Positions 1-13,600 of a stretch of DNA of 64,000 nt are shown here, piece after piece (positions within the stretch are counted from its first letter, which is position 1; every line of letters begins with the position of its first letter). The translations under genes and the position numbers were made by a program. Source of the stretch: Opisthocomus hoazin (Eukaryota > Chordata > Aves > Opisthocomiformes > Opisthocomidae); NCBI RefSeq assembly GCF_030867145.1, contig NC_134418.1:56085682-56149681 (forward strand), read 5' to 3'. A model generated the notes under the pieces. The model saw only the letters and a list, made by a program, of their open reading frames with translations, made no database searches and was not told the origin of the DNA.

Positions 1-3000
1 TGTTGTTTGTTACATTTTTTCAGGGATTCTGGGGTCTGTTCCAATCAGGACTGTATAAAACTCCCTAAGATACCTCTTTGCTATTCTGTCTCAATAGTGA
101 TATGCAGTGGTGGCATAATGCAACAGACATAGCACAAACTTCACACCGTATCATGACATCTAGGAACTTGTTACAGTATGTAAGAAGTTTCCATAAGGGA
201 AGTTTTCCCTAACACTTAAATGAATTACAGAGTTCTTGCACATTTGCATGCCAGCACAGTAGCTGTCAGAAGGGATTTTGCAGGCTATTCCCAAACTGTG
301 AGGTGGATGTCTGACAACTCAAGCAAAGCACTAGCAGGGGCATGTAGGAGAAAGTTACCAGGTTCAAAACAAGGCAGTGGCCATTTAATCTCTTTCCCAG
401 TAGGAAAAACTAATTATTCTTGTATTGCTGATATTATTTTGATACTATTCTTGGTTTTTGCAGTATTGCTCTCTTCAGTTTCTGTTACATTATGCAGGCA
501 TGCACATGTGCACAGGCACACTCAAAAGTCTTCTACAAAATTTTCTGTTGAGGCCCCTTGTAGCTCAAATGCTTTAGGGTTCTCACCACACTTTTTGATC
601 TTTCTTCAGTGTTACATAATTGGAATGGAGAATGTTCTCCAAATTTGTGTCTTCCTATGATATTCTAGATATTAACATAGTCTATTTGTTTTCTGTCTTT
701 TGCCCTGAGTTATTGGTGAAAGACATTTCTCAAGCAGGTTTGAAAGGTTAGCCCTAGGCAGCAAGTGCATCTGAAATGCGTTAATTCCTGTAGATGGTTG
801 CATATAGCTTAAACCTGTGTTCAGCTGGCCAAGTAGTCAACGAATGGGGTTAATATATTTTCTGGAAATTAGATAAATAAATAGCAAAAGTTCATATCTA
901 TTTGATACACAGTAACTCAAATCACACAGGTGACTTCAGATGAACAAACTAGTTGTCTGAGGATCATTTTTACAGAACTTTTATGTTCTGAACAGCATTG
1001 GAATGGTTGGATGTTGGTGGACTGATACGTACAGGCATCTTCGAGAGACATGAGAGGAAAGAGGCAAGAGAAGACTCCATGGTGCCTAATTTTGAAAGAA
1101 TTTCTTTAGTATCTTCTAGTACTTCCCTGTAAAGAAAAGAAGATCAAGATACATTCTATGCATGGGAAACTCTTGGATGTAGTTCTCCTGGTCTTAAATA
1201 TTTGCCCTTTGACTACTGTGTAAGGAATTGAAGTCTCCCTTTCTCTACATCTGTTAGTTGAACTACAAATTTGCTTTCTTCTGAATGAATCTCTCCACAG
1301 TGGCAGGCTGTATTACGAAATGTTTTAGGTAACTGCACACATACATAGCACTCTTTACAAATGCTAAACCAGCTTGTGAAAACATAAATGCCATGCCAGG
1401 CAGTAGACTGTATCTTTCCAGCTACATCTCATCTTTCTTCTCATGGTTGAAGGAGCTTCCCAAGGCATCCAGTCCACTATGCTTGAACATGTAGCCAAAC
1501 TACTTAAAGGATTAATAAATACTAATCAGTGGGAAAGTTTCAGCTACTTATAATGCCATTTCAATTAATTAATCAATTCTCCTAGGAACCTGTTAGAGCT
1601 TGGTTGAAGGTGATACTGGAGTCTGAATGAACAGCAACATTGGATGGACATACAAGTATCATATCTGAATTCAGAGTATGCAGCAGGGTATTTTATTACT
1701 TATTTTTCTAGACCCATTCCCTATGCACGTGCAGATGTTTTGGGAGTTCTTCCTGTTCTTTTTCATTCTCTCCTCACTGTCAGTTGGTGCCATGGAGGAA
1801 ACACAAGCGCAGTCAGTTATTTCCAAGACAGTGATGAAGCTGTCTGTAACACGCTGGAGAAACTTTTCTCAGGCACCTGTTGCTGTTTAGGAATGACTGG
1901 AAACTTAATGAGCCCCTGAATGTGTTCCACCATGTCACTCAGGAAGCAAATAAAGGCACCTAAACACAGAGTATTAACTCATCGCTCTGATATCCCCTAA
2001 CTGACACCAAGCAGACGTGGAATACTTTCTATGAAACACAAACTTCGTATATCTGTTTTATCTCATAACTTTCACAGGATGATAAGTACAAAGCAGCACT
2101 CACTGTAATGGAAATCACAGATATTCACTGTAATGTCAGACATCTCTCAAATCCATTGTGTTGCATGTTCTGGCATTTGGGCAGTGCAGTCCTCAACTCC
2201 ATCACTGCAGTGGGAGGCCTTCACAGAACACAAGCCTCTTCTCAGTAGCAGCACTTTATGCAGGATCTGACTTTTCTTTAGCATTTCTCCCTCTGTTTTC
2301 AAAGCAAATACTGAAACAAAGCTTGTGAGTGCGAATAAGTTTTTATTCTATCGTGTTCAAGAAAACTGCTGTGAATGATTTGGCACAAGAAAGGCTGCTT
2401 AGCCCTCATGCTTTTTGGAGGTAGGGAAAGTTTTCTGCATTTTCAAATCCAGTGGAATTGGATGATTCAATAGACTTGCCAGGATGCAGCATCTTGTATC
2501 TTTATGTACAATTACTTTGGATTGACTTCCCTGGGACTTGACTGAGCAGGGTTTCAGAAGAACCTGGATTAGGATATGGGAAATTAAATACTGGTTTTTT
2601 CTTTTCTTTTTATGAAAGCAAAAGCAGTTCTAATTTTCATCTGTTCTGTACTTATTTTTTTTTCTGTTGATACTCAAAGATCTTATCCTGTGACTTTCCT
2701 GATTCCAAGTAACAACCAAAAAACTCACTGCTACATGGAACTTATTTTTTTAACTCTCGAAGAGTTAATGCTCCTTTCATCCAGTAAGTTCTGTTACAAT
2801 AGAAAACCTTCAGAGAAAACGAGAGGCAGAATTTTCAAGCTGGATGTGTGGAAGTTAGTCTCCTATGTAAACTCTTTCAGAAAAGAGAGTGACTGTTGGT
2901 GAAGCTCATGTGTTTAGATGTTGCTCTTGTCATCCAGTAGCGAAATGAAAAGAAATCTGAAGTACATGGTAGTTCCAAGCATTTCATTTTGGGGTCAACA

Positions 3001-6000
3001 CCATTCACCACCTACGGGAAAGTTCTTCAAATTCCCCTCTTCCCCCAGGGATTCTTAGGAAGGCTAAGCACATTTTTCTGATGCATTTTTCCTTTTCCAT
3101 AATTCCATTATTCTTCCTGTTTTACTTCCTCGTTAGTGACTGTTAGTAGGAAACTTGCAGGGCCTTTATCTCTCTCTTTGCATTTTTTACAGGACTTAGA
3201 TATTCTTTCATGGGCTTCTGTTCATCTTTATCCTATAGGTCACCATACTCAGAACTCTTTCTAGCCTGAACTCCGAAGCTGGAAGGGACTAGCTGACCTT
3301 GTGACGGGCATCTCCGAATCCCAGATACAGAGATGTGCTGAACATGTTAATTGCAGCATAACTGCTTTTGGAGGGCTAGTTTTCAGAAGTAGCTGTATGC
3401 ATGTGTAGGTAAAATATAAAATAAAAAAAATTACACAGCTGTGCAATTAATTTTCAGTATTCAGTTTCCAGAGTGGACGTATACAAACATACATCTGTAA
3501 GTATGTAGTTATATATCTAGCTTTGTTCATTCATTCCTAGCTGTCTGGTTTCTGTATGTTATGGCAGTAATCACTTGCATAGGGTAGACATGTAATTTCC
3601 CAGAACTAATTTTGAGAATCAAGGCCAGAAGATGAAATCATCATTAACATTGGATGGTGTGCATGTGTCAGGAGTGTTTACTGGGGTGTTCTTCAAGATA
3701 TATGCAGTTCTTGTGAATCTGTTAGAAACTATATCCTCCAAATCATGAAAGCTCTCATTTTCTTTCCTGGATAAGGCGTAAATATAAGTAACTGAAACAC
3801 AGAATGTAATTTCCTCCAAAGTTATTACTAGTTGGAAGACTGAGCTTATAAGGATCTGTTTCACAGCATGTGTTTTATGGCATAGTTTAATTTTAATTTA
3901 TTAAAAAAAAAAAAATCAATCCAAATCCAACATTTTGAAAACAGCTGAATAATCTGAGAGTCAAATATTATTCTGTATTCAGAAATCAAGTATTTTGTCA
4001 TTCACAAAGAAGACTTGACATCAGTAATCTGAAACTATTTCCGTGCCTCAAATACACAATTTCAGATAGTCAGAAATGAGTGCATGCAATTAAGTTCTTT
4101 ATCTTTCAGAGTAGCAACAAAGATACCTTAGATTTGTCATCTAATTGTTTTCTAAAGGAAACAATTTGAGGCCAGATTCTTCGTAATTTAGCAGTTCAGT
4201 CATCACAAAGAATTAAAAACAAGGTGATCATTACAATAAGTGTTTTTATTCTGATCCTCAAAAGTAGATACCATGATGACTTGAATTATAATTAGCTTTT
4301 AAGTAGGAAGTCCTTGATATGACTAATGCATGCAGAATTAATCAGAATGATTACTGGTTCTGGTAGCATCCTTCAAAGCAGCATACCTTCTAAGCAGGCA
4401 GAACTTAAAAGCAGTGAGAAAATTAGGCTTACTAAAAAGCAAGAGATGTCATACAAAGTAGGGCTCGTTGTGAAGCTCCAGGGTTTTAGCCAGGTTGTAA
4501 GGTCTTACTTGTCTAACTCCAAATGAATCATAAAGGCTAAACATGCATTTGGAAATTCTAAACCAGAATTGTTTTTCTAAGTTTAGAGACTGATTAGGGA
4601 CTAAAGATATTGTTTCAAATGCAATGAGTGAGCCAGACAACCTGTTTTAACTGGCCATTTCTGGAGCCAGTTCAGAATGGGTATGAAAAGCCTTAACAAA
4701 GACCTTATAAAATCGGGTTAGATTTTTTTATTTTTATCAGATTTTCTTTTACCTTGCTCATTTCCTTCTTATGAGCTGAATACTGTAGTCCTCCTGAGAG
4801 CAAAATTTCCATGGACATCAGGGGAAGAAAAAAGTCCCTTTAACGCCCTTCACAGTGAGAAAGTATAAGGTGCCATTCTGTCTGACTTCTGTACTCTAAG
4901 ACCGGCTGAGTTTCTGAGAAATCGCTTCACTGGAACTGAGTGCTGCAGACATAGGCAGGGCACATGCAAGCACAGCTTCATCCCAGATTGCTCTGTTCTA
5001 GGCTCCTGAGAATTTGGCCCTCGCTTCTCTCCAGGGTGGAAAAGCTGCAGTATTTTGGTTAGATAGCAATCTCAGAAATGAAGTGTGAGGGCAGCAGACG
5101 GCAATTTCTGGAAAATCAGCACAGGCACCAGTGAACCAAATCCAATTTATTATAACTTCGTAACTGTTCTCCAAATTGCCTTGCATCTGGGTTTGGGGGG
5201 TTTTTGCTAGCTCTTGTTCTATATATCTTCACCTTTGCATGATTCCTTCAGTAGTGTTAGGCAAGGAAAGGGCATTGTACTGTTTTTGGTTTAAATATGC
5301 CTATGAGTGAGTCACGGTAACATTTAAGACAAGCATACCTTGGTCTCTTGATGTCAATAAAATGAGGACCATTCCGTGTCAGTGCTTGTTCAGAAAGGAC
5401 ACTTTGGGCTCTCTCACAGTCTGTGACTCTTGAGGAGTTTGCAGGCTGCCCCATACCAGACGCAGGAATTTTTGGAGAACCGCTAGACCTACAGGCAGGA
5501 GCTTGGAAGCTTCAAGCCCTACCCCCAGGTTGTGTGTTAGAGCATGTCGGGGTTCTCCTCCAGCCCACACAGCTAGGTTTTCCATGTATGGAAACTGTGG
5601 GGTGGACCCACATTGCCGGAATCCTCCACAGAAATTCTGGATACTTTGGCGTGGTTTGCCAACCCAGAGGCGTGCAAGCAAGAGTTGTGGCCGTGGCACA
5701 TTTGGACTTGCAAGTGAACGCCAGGTTCATGTGTCCTGGCTCCATGGCAGACCTGCCAGTCAACCCTGGAGGCACAGAACTGCCATGGTCCCAGCACTGG
5801 GGCAGATACTGAATAAAATATTTCAGCACCAATGAACTGTGTAATAAAGGTGAGAGTCTGACATTTAAACTTCTCTGGCTAATTCTAGTGCATAGCACTA
5901 GGTAGGATAAGGATTCAAATGACATTGTTCCTTGCAAATTCATGGTCTAAAGGTTGGTTTAGTCACATTTCTATAGCACAGAGAAAATAATGCAGTAATC

Positions 6001-9000
6001 TGATGTAGAAGGAAAATTGTAAGGTGGCCATGAGACCTTAAAAAAAATTTTAAGAGCTCTTGCACAGCTTATATCCATAAAGGGAATAACTGGTGCATGT
6101 GTTTTATGGCTTTAGCAACAATGAAATATTTTATCATTGACTTCAAGTATTTTTATTTAACAAAGTAGGATAGCTTCTGTCATTTCAGAAATGTAAGTGA
6201 ATTTATTTCATTGTTATAGGAAAGTTGATGGTTTGGGTGCTTTTCTGCAGCACAGGTTTCTTTTCAGGCAAACATTGATCTGGATGGGAAAATGTGTGTT
6301 ATATTCATTAGAAGAATAATTATCGAAGGAACAGCCTTCTGTGGGAAATCAGTGTATCCAACAGTGTCTGTTCTTTATTGATTGCTCGTATCAGCACAGG
6401 ACTGTGTATTTCAGGCACTGGAACTGGACTACGCCTGTCTTTGAGAACAAAGTTTCAAATAATTGTGTTGCTATTTGTCTCAGATATGCAGTAAAGGCTA
6501 ATTCTAACTGAGTACACTATTAGAACTACGTTGTTAATAAATGTTTGCCAAATTAGTGGTGTTTAAAACAGCAATTAACATTGCAAGTGGGATTTCAATT
6601 GTTGCACCTTTTTTAAGTGAAAGTCCAAGTTTTAGCCAATTACAGGTTCTATAAAAGTTAAAAGACAGCAATAGTGAATTGACTGTCTTAGGGCTAACAT
6701 CTATTATCAAAGCTATCCTCTGCCTCAGCCCAGAAAAGCTTTGATCATCATGAAAACCAGTTATGAATATGTCTAGATAATAATCCTCATAATTTATCTA
6801 TCAGCTGAAGTAAATTACAAAGTGGCTTTTTTGTATTAAATTCTGATGGAGCTCAAATTATGCTAGGTGTACAGCATGCCATTATAGGGCCCTTTTCTGT
6901 TTCAAGCATGTTATGATGAGGTGTAAATGAACATTAACAAGGTTCGTGAATAGTATATCATTTGCTGTCTGACCCGCTGGTTTCTACAGTTGACAAATAT
7001 TTGAGGGTGAAAATGAGCAAGCACAGAGCTAGTCTCTTAGTCTCTTAAAATAAAACATATCAAGCCATTAAAAATTATTCTTAAAAAGATAACAAATTAC
7101 TCCTGTAAAAGGGAAACAATTCACAAGCTTGTGGATTTTTTTTTAATATCAAGTTGTCTGTGTTGTATGATTGATACAAATTGCTCCAAGACCTAACAGC
7201 AGACGAAGTTTGAATGCTGAATTTCTTCTTGTTGACTTCTTGCGCAGTGTGGTGATTTCTAAGCAGTGATTCCATAACCATGCTAAAGGGTTAAACTAAA
7301 ATGCACAGTTATCACTTGCCGATGGCTTTCTATACAGATGCCAAACAGTATTTCAAATAGGCAAGTTCCTTACTCTTCTTTTAAAACCTACCTTGCTAAT
7401 TTCTGTTTCTAGATTTTGTGTTCCTTGCCCCTGCTTTAGCAGGCAAAGAAGCTTGTGGTAGATTCTTACTAGCTAAAACTTGGCTTTTACTCTAAGAAGT
7501 TGTAGTGAGATGTTTAGAAAAGTATTCTAAGTCTTGATTACTCTGATTCCTTGCATTCCTCTCAGCATTTCATGGCAGTTTGGAACAAATTCTGAGCTCA
7601 TTGAAGCAAGAGACTTCAAATCAGGAGATGCTTCAATGGATCCCAGAGCTACAATGTTGTCAAATCAAAGTGCAGTCCCGTGCAAACCTTTACTCTTGCT
7701 TTCCTGCAGCTATGTGCCACCTAAATCATAGATGTCATATGCTTAAAAGAAGAACTAAAGCCCCTTAGTCCTTGATTTCCTAACCACATTCCTCTATGGC
7801 TCTGGCATCGTGTTTGTGTGATGGACTGATCAGAATGGTCTCTTCCTTGCCTTGGTGCAACAGGGACATCAGCATGCCTTACTGAGAGGAAACTGTTTTC
7901 ATAATGTTTCATACATCATTGGCAGAGCTAATTTTGATAGATTCTCATTTCTTTTTTTTTGCTGTCTGAGTAACATAAAGTATAAGATAAAGCAGGAAGC
8001 CAGCAGTATTTGCAGAATATAATTGCAGGATACAGTAGGTACAAGGAATGGGCAATGCTTCTCATGTGAACGTTTCTCTTCTGAGTAAATGAGACAGAAA
8101 TGCCAGAGACAAACCTGATACAGTTGTTACCTCCACTAACTTTGAATGCTGCAGAAAAATACCCGGTAAGCATTTTAGTTAGTGCCTTATGCTGTGGTTA
8201 CACTCAAGAAATTTTAAATATTAGGGAGGACACAGCTTAGCTTCAACTCATCCAAACATGTTGTCTTTTTACTTAGAAGATTAGTTCAGATGGCAAAACA
8301 GATCTGTCTTTTAATCTGCTTAGTCTCACTAACACTAGATAGAGGAAGAGTTGCATGTTTTTGTTAATGTAGCCAGATCTTAACTACGACAGTTTGTTTC
8401 ATATGTGATAAGAATACACTGTTGGATCATCTTCTACTTGGCATCCACCATAACTGCCATGTCTTTCTCGGCAGACCTGCTACTCAGACAGTCACTTCCT
8501 CAGACAGTGTCAGCCCAGTGACTGACACACCACTTCCTCTACTTCACATTTACTAATGTTTTACAGCTCTATGTCATAAAAGATCTGTATTCTACTTATG
8601 CTAATTAAGCCACCAGCTTCTTCCATTATCAATTCCACTAGCTATTGCAAAGCACCTTTTTCTTGTCTCTTTAGAGGTTTTGGGGGAAGGTGGGACTTCT
8701 TTTTGGACTTTGACCAGAATTTTTCTTGTGGTATGCAACTGATAAAGTCCCGAGCAGAGTGCGAGAATTTGACTCAAAAGCTGTGCCTCAACCTCTGAAT
8801 GACACTTCTAAGCCTTATCCCTGAAAAGTTTGAATCGTGTAGTCACTGCATGTTGCTTCTGCCTTGAAGTCATAATTAGCTGGCCAAGAAACTAGCCCTG
8901 GTAAAGTCAGTAGTAAAACAATCTGGGGCTATCAGGTACATTCACATTCTAAAATAAATGATTGAAGGTGCATTGTTTTTCGTTTACCAACAGCAGAGTG

Positions 9001-10553
9001 CTTCCATCTGCAATGACAACTTCCTGTTACTCTTGTTGGTGTGCACAGATACAAAGACTTATATAAACTGTAGGGTTATTTTCATATGATAGAAAAAAGA
9101 ACATGCTTCTCTGTGACATAGTTGTCTTAGTTTATTCCTTTGTTATCATATTCTGAACCATGGCCAGCTGGAACTTCATGCGAAAAACCTCATTATTTGG
9201 TTGTATTTTTTGACAATCTAAATGGAGGTCACTGAGAGCTTGCCACAGCCCTCAGTATAGCCACGGATAAGATTTCTCTGGTTGTAGGTTTGCTAGAGAC
9301 CTTCTTTGCTTTGAACTGTTAATGATGGATTGCTGATGAGAGTGCAGATGAATATGCAAGAATACCTCCTAATGTGCTCACCCTGTGCATCATACCTGTA
9401 TTTCTATGGAGGCAAAGAGGTGAAGAGAAATATTATCCAACAGCTTCTATTCACTGTCTCTATACGTTGTTAGTAATTATATAAATACAGGATTATGACA
9501 TATCTGTCTTTTAGCTATTTAAAGAGGCATTTGATGGGTAATTTTTAGTCATTGAGTTCAGGGATATTGTTAAAAGGCTAATAAATATTTATTTATTTAT
9601 TTGGTTATACTACTGATTTTAAAATTTACAGCAGCTTGTGGGTACATCTTCTTGATTCAAATTTATGTGAAAAAATGCAAGATTAAATAGCAGGAAACCT
9701 TGTTCACGAGAGTTTGTGAAGGAAAACATATAGCTTATTAGTCTTCCATTATCCCCCTTCAGGCATGGACATGGGTAATAAAATATGTCCTTACTCCTCC
9801 GCTTAATGCTGCTTCTGCTGCAGCTTGGCTTGATTCCTGCTATTTGTCTGTTATGTTTGTACAAGTGAATGGTCAGGAAGGGGGCAGAACAGAGAGAGAA
9901 CGAGGAGAACTGTGGCTCTTCCCAGTTGTCTGGACGCAGCAAACTGAGGTATTTCACTGTGAGAATTAGGAGGGAGAGTGGCAGTGGTGCTGGGAGTCTC
10001 TGGTTTGAAAGGAGATTGCATTCAATTTCCTTTTTGGTGATAATGCAGCTACCTACCTCCCTTGAAAACCCATTGCAACAGTACCATCTGGCCTCTCCAC
10101 TTGCCATTACTTCATCATACCCTCACCCTCTGTGTCCATCCATTCCCATGCTGCAATAGAAAACTACCTCATAACACATGACTGAAACAAACTGTACCTT
10201 TTTAAATTTAGGTATCACTCAGAACTCTCCTCCTGCCTTCAGACTTGCTTTGGTATTAGTTTGGTATATTAAGTTATAGTCCAGGTTGCATATTAACAGT
10301 CCTTAACCTCATAAAAACTATGTTTGACATCATCTGCTTCATTTGCATTTCATATGTTGTGTGATGGCTTGCACAAGAATTTATGCTGATGAAAGTTAGC
10401 CATGGTTAAAAGTGTGTCTGTGTAACTGTTGCATCACAGCTGGAGAGATGTAAGAAATACAGGGAAAATACTATCTAAAAGGAATTTGTGTTACTGTAAT
10501 TACATACTGCTAAATAAATAATCTAACATTCCTCTCATATTATGTTTTTAAAG
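1..10553 (+). other. COL25A1: COL25A1 intron (3' part), no exon seen
   Basis: This stretch of about 10.5 kb is AT-rich. I saw no Gly-X-Y exon with AG/GT borders on + and no convincing gene on -. The open frames scattered through it are short and have no recognisable domain. It is the downstream part of an intron whose start lies outside the window. A patch at about 5400-5830 is open in several frames (see findings), and a short ATTT run lies at about 9587-9602. Confidence 0.75.
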
Positions 10554-10616
10554 GGTGAACCAGGTTTCATTGGTCCACAGGGAGAGCCTGGGTTGCCAGG
10601 GCTGCCAGGAACAAAG
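10554..10616 (+). CDS. COL25A1: COL25A1 exon, Gly-X-Y, 63 nt
   Basis: Acceptor aaag, then 21 codons from [12 protein letters not shown] to LPGTK, donor gtaagg. Phase 0 at both ends. It is seven perfect Gly-X-Y triplets and the first COL25A1 exon in the window. The peptide is almost identical to mammalian COL25A1 as remembered. Confidence 0.95.
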
Positions 10617-13600
10617 GTAAGGGTAATCGGCCAGCACTCTGGTACGAAGCCCTTAGAGCCAATATCAAATTCAATTTCCTCAGTGTGTAGCAGAGACTAA
10701 GACTGTACTAATAGAGTAAGAGTCTTTTATCCAGAAATTATTCAAATAAAGTACTTGGTCAAACCTGGTTTTGTAAATGGCCAGGAATTTTAAAGTTCAG
10801 GTTAAAATACAGTATTTCCAGTGCCTGGAACTGTGGTAAGTCATAGTTCACAGACCAGCGCTATGAAATATATGTCTTTGGACTGATGCCCTTAAACAAG
10901 GGCATCTGAAGACAGATATTATATCCATTCGTAACTTAAGTTCATCCATTGCCTTTGTTGTTTTAGCATCTCAGAGGTCAGTGGTTTTAGAGACAGAATA
11001 TGCCTGCCTGAAGAAACTGTGTTTTCATAAATGTTTTTTAGAAAAAAACGTGCAGTTATTAGAACTTTGATACTACACACCAGACTCTGAATATACAGAT
11101 CCATTAAACAAGGACATTTTTTTCTTGCTTCCTATGGGGAATATTTTAGCCTCTGTGTGGCAAAGTTAGAATATTGTGAGTGTAAAAATATTGTGTGTTG
11201 GGTCTCAGAATTTGGGAATCTTTATTCCAGTCCTTTCAGAATAGGGAAAAAAATACCTTACTAATCTCATTTCCATATTGAAGCACTCTTATTTTGCCTT
11301 CAAGAAGACTGTATTTACTCAGGGGAGAACTCCCCAACCTATTACAAGTCATAGATGAACTTGAAAGTGTTTTCTTCTGATGGTTTGGTTTCTTTGGTCA
11401 TGCTGAGCTGGTGGTGTGCTGAAGACTGCCCAGTATTTTGTGACATACGTGTATCTGTTTCAATAGGGTGACAGAGGAGAGGCAGGCCCTGTTGGGAAGG
11501 GTGAGCGAGGTGAACCTGGAGTTCCTGGACCAAAGGTCAGTCTGATTTTACCTTGCAAAAGTTTTGTTAGTTTTGTACCTATGAACACATCTTTTCCTGC
11601 TGAAAAACAGAACAAAAACTTTGTGAGTGAGATTCTACATGAAAATACTGTCAAATACTCCAGTTCAGTCCAGAAGACAATGGCAGTTTTGTGTTAACAG
11701 CTGTGGAACGGCAGTCTGAATGGACTCTTATTTGGTCTACAAAGTAAAGACACTACCTATGTACATTGTCATGGAGTTGACCTAATTCATTCCAGCTAAA
11801 GTCCTGACCTCCAGGTCCCTAACTTTCAACTTTAAAGTTTGAAATCTTTGACGACTGTGGCTATTGAATGCAGAGAAAATCCATTTTGCATGCTGTTTTC
11901 TAACTCTACAAGAAAGAGATCATTCTCACTACATTTTAGTATTGTCTTTATATTTTTCACTGTGTCAAGTTTTCCTTTCCTAATACATCTTGAAAACAGT
12001 AAGGCAGATTCTGTGCTCCTTGGCCACTTAGTATGTATCCACCTGAACCATTGGGAAAAGAAGTTGTGGTAACACTTTATTTTAATCTCCTTATTTTGGG
12101 ATAATTAACTATCTTCTCTGTCTCTTAGCTATCGTTTTTCAGGAGCTACGGAATGGCATAAGTCATTCCTGCAAACCAGTGTTAATGATGCCTACTCTTT
12201 ACTAATGCCAATACTACTTTTCCTTTGGAAGGATGGAATCTGTGGCCTTTACATGCTGGTGTTAAAGAATATATTACTCTGGGTGCTATTAAATTCAGTG
12301 CCTTTACAGATTCAGTATCTTGGTCATACAAAGTCAAGTGTTTCTGCTGTTCCATAATGTGTTAGTCATTACTAATTTCTTTTTCTCTACTCTCATTTCT
12401 CTGTCATTTTTCTCCTATCTCTGTCTCCCTTCAAACAGGGGAAAACAGGTGAACCTGGATCTAGAGGCCCAAAAGGGTCAAAGGTTAGTAGTAAAGAAAC
12501 TGTCTTAAGTGGAGTCATTAACACAATCATTTTTAGGATAAATTATTTGTAACATTTCACAGAATCTTCACTTATCTCTTTAAAAGAACCTGTAACAGTC
12601 TGCAGTATTCTTTATAAGTGAAACCTTATGACTTTCAGCTTTTGCTATTAGAGTCGAATCTTGCGTGTTATAAACACTGTGATTCTACTTCTTTTTCTCT
12701 TATAACATCTGTTCCACTCTGCTCTGTTTTTTCCCGTGCAACTTGGTTTCTCTCTGTGTAACTGATGTGGGTTTGTCCTCCCACGTGCCAGGAATCAACT
12801 CCTGACTATGCCAGTGGAGATTAAATTGGTTTTCGCAGTAACTTTGTGGATTTGCACTTTGAGTTAGGAATCAGCAGTATTCCACATGCTGCAGGCTGAG
12901 ATATGCTGGCTAAAAGTCCTACAAAGGCAAGACTTATAGGTTACATTACTGTTTTACATGCTTTAAAAAACTACTTTAATTATATCTATCTATCCATCCA
13001 TCCATCCATCCACCTCTATATAGATATAGTTGGTTCACATAGATGTAGAGAGAGATAAAATATGTTTTTTCTATTACTTTATCTGCTGTGCAAATACTGT
13101 GCTCACTGGACTCCATATTATATTATGGAGTCAAATCAAAATGAAAGTAGTTTTGTTTAGGTGGTTATTGAGTCTACTGTCAGAATAAAGATGATGAGAA
13201 AATGTAGGCTGGTAGGATAATGTTTGCAGTACTTGTAAGGACCCTGAAGAGCGGCCCATTCACAGCACTTAAGGATATGGTTAAATAAGTGCCACAACCT
13301 CATTCATGCTCACCAGAAAGAAACACTGGAAAGTGAGGGAGCTGGTGAGAGGATTAAAGCATCAGAGTGAGAGTAAAGAGTAAATCAGTCTCTCATTTGC
13401 CTGTAGTACAAGGGCACTTCCCAAATGCACCAAATCCCTTTAATTCCCTTTTTATGAAAAAAGGATATACGATTTTCATTTTACCTGCATACATGTAAAA
13501 TTTGGCCCACAGAAGTAAATCTAGTGGGTAGGAACTTCATTTCTGAGCAGCTCCAATGACGTGTTCACTAGCTGCTGTCAAGGCAACGCTGAAAGGAAAG

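Noticed and set aside
9619..10107. 162-codon minus-strand frame in the upstream intron
   Set aside because: No domain, odd composition and overlapping + frame; no splice or promoter support.
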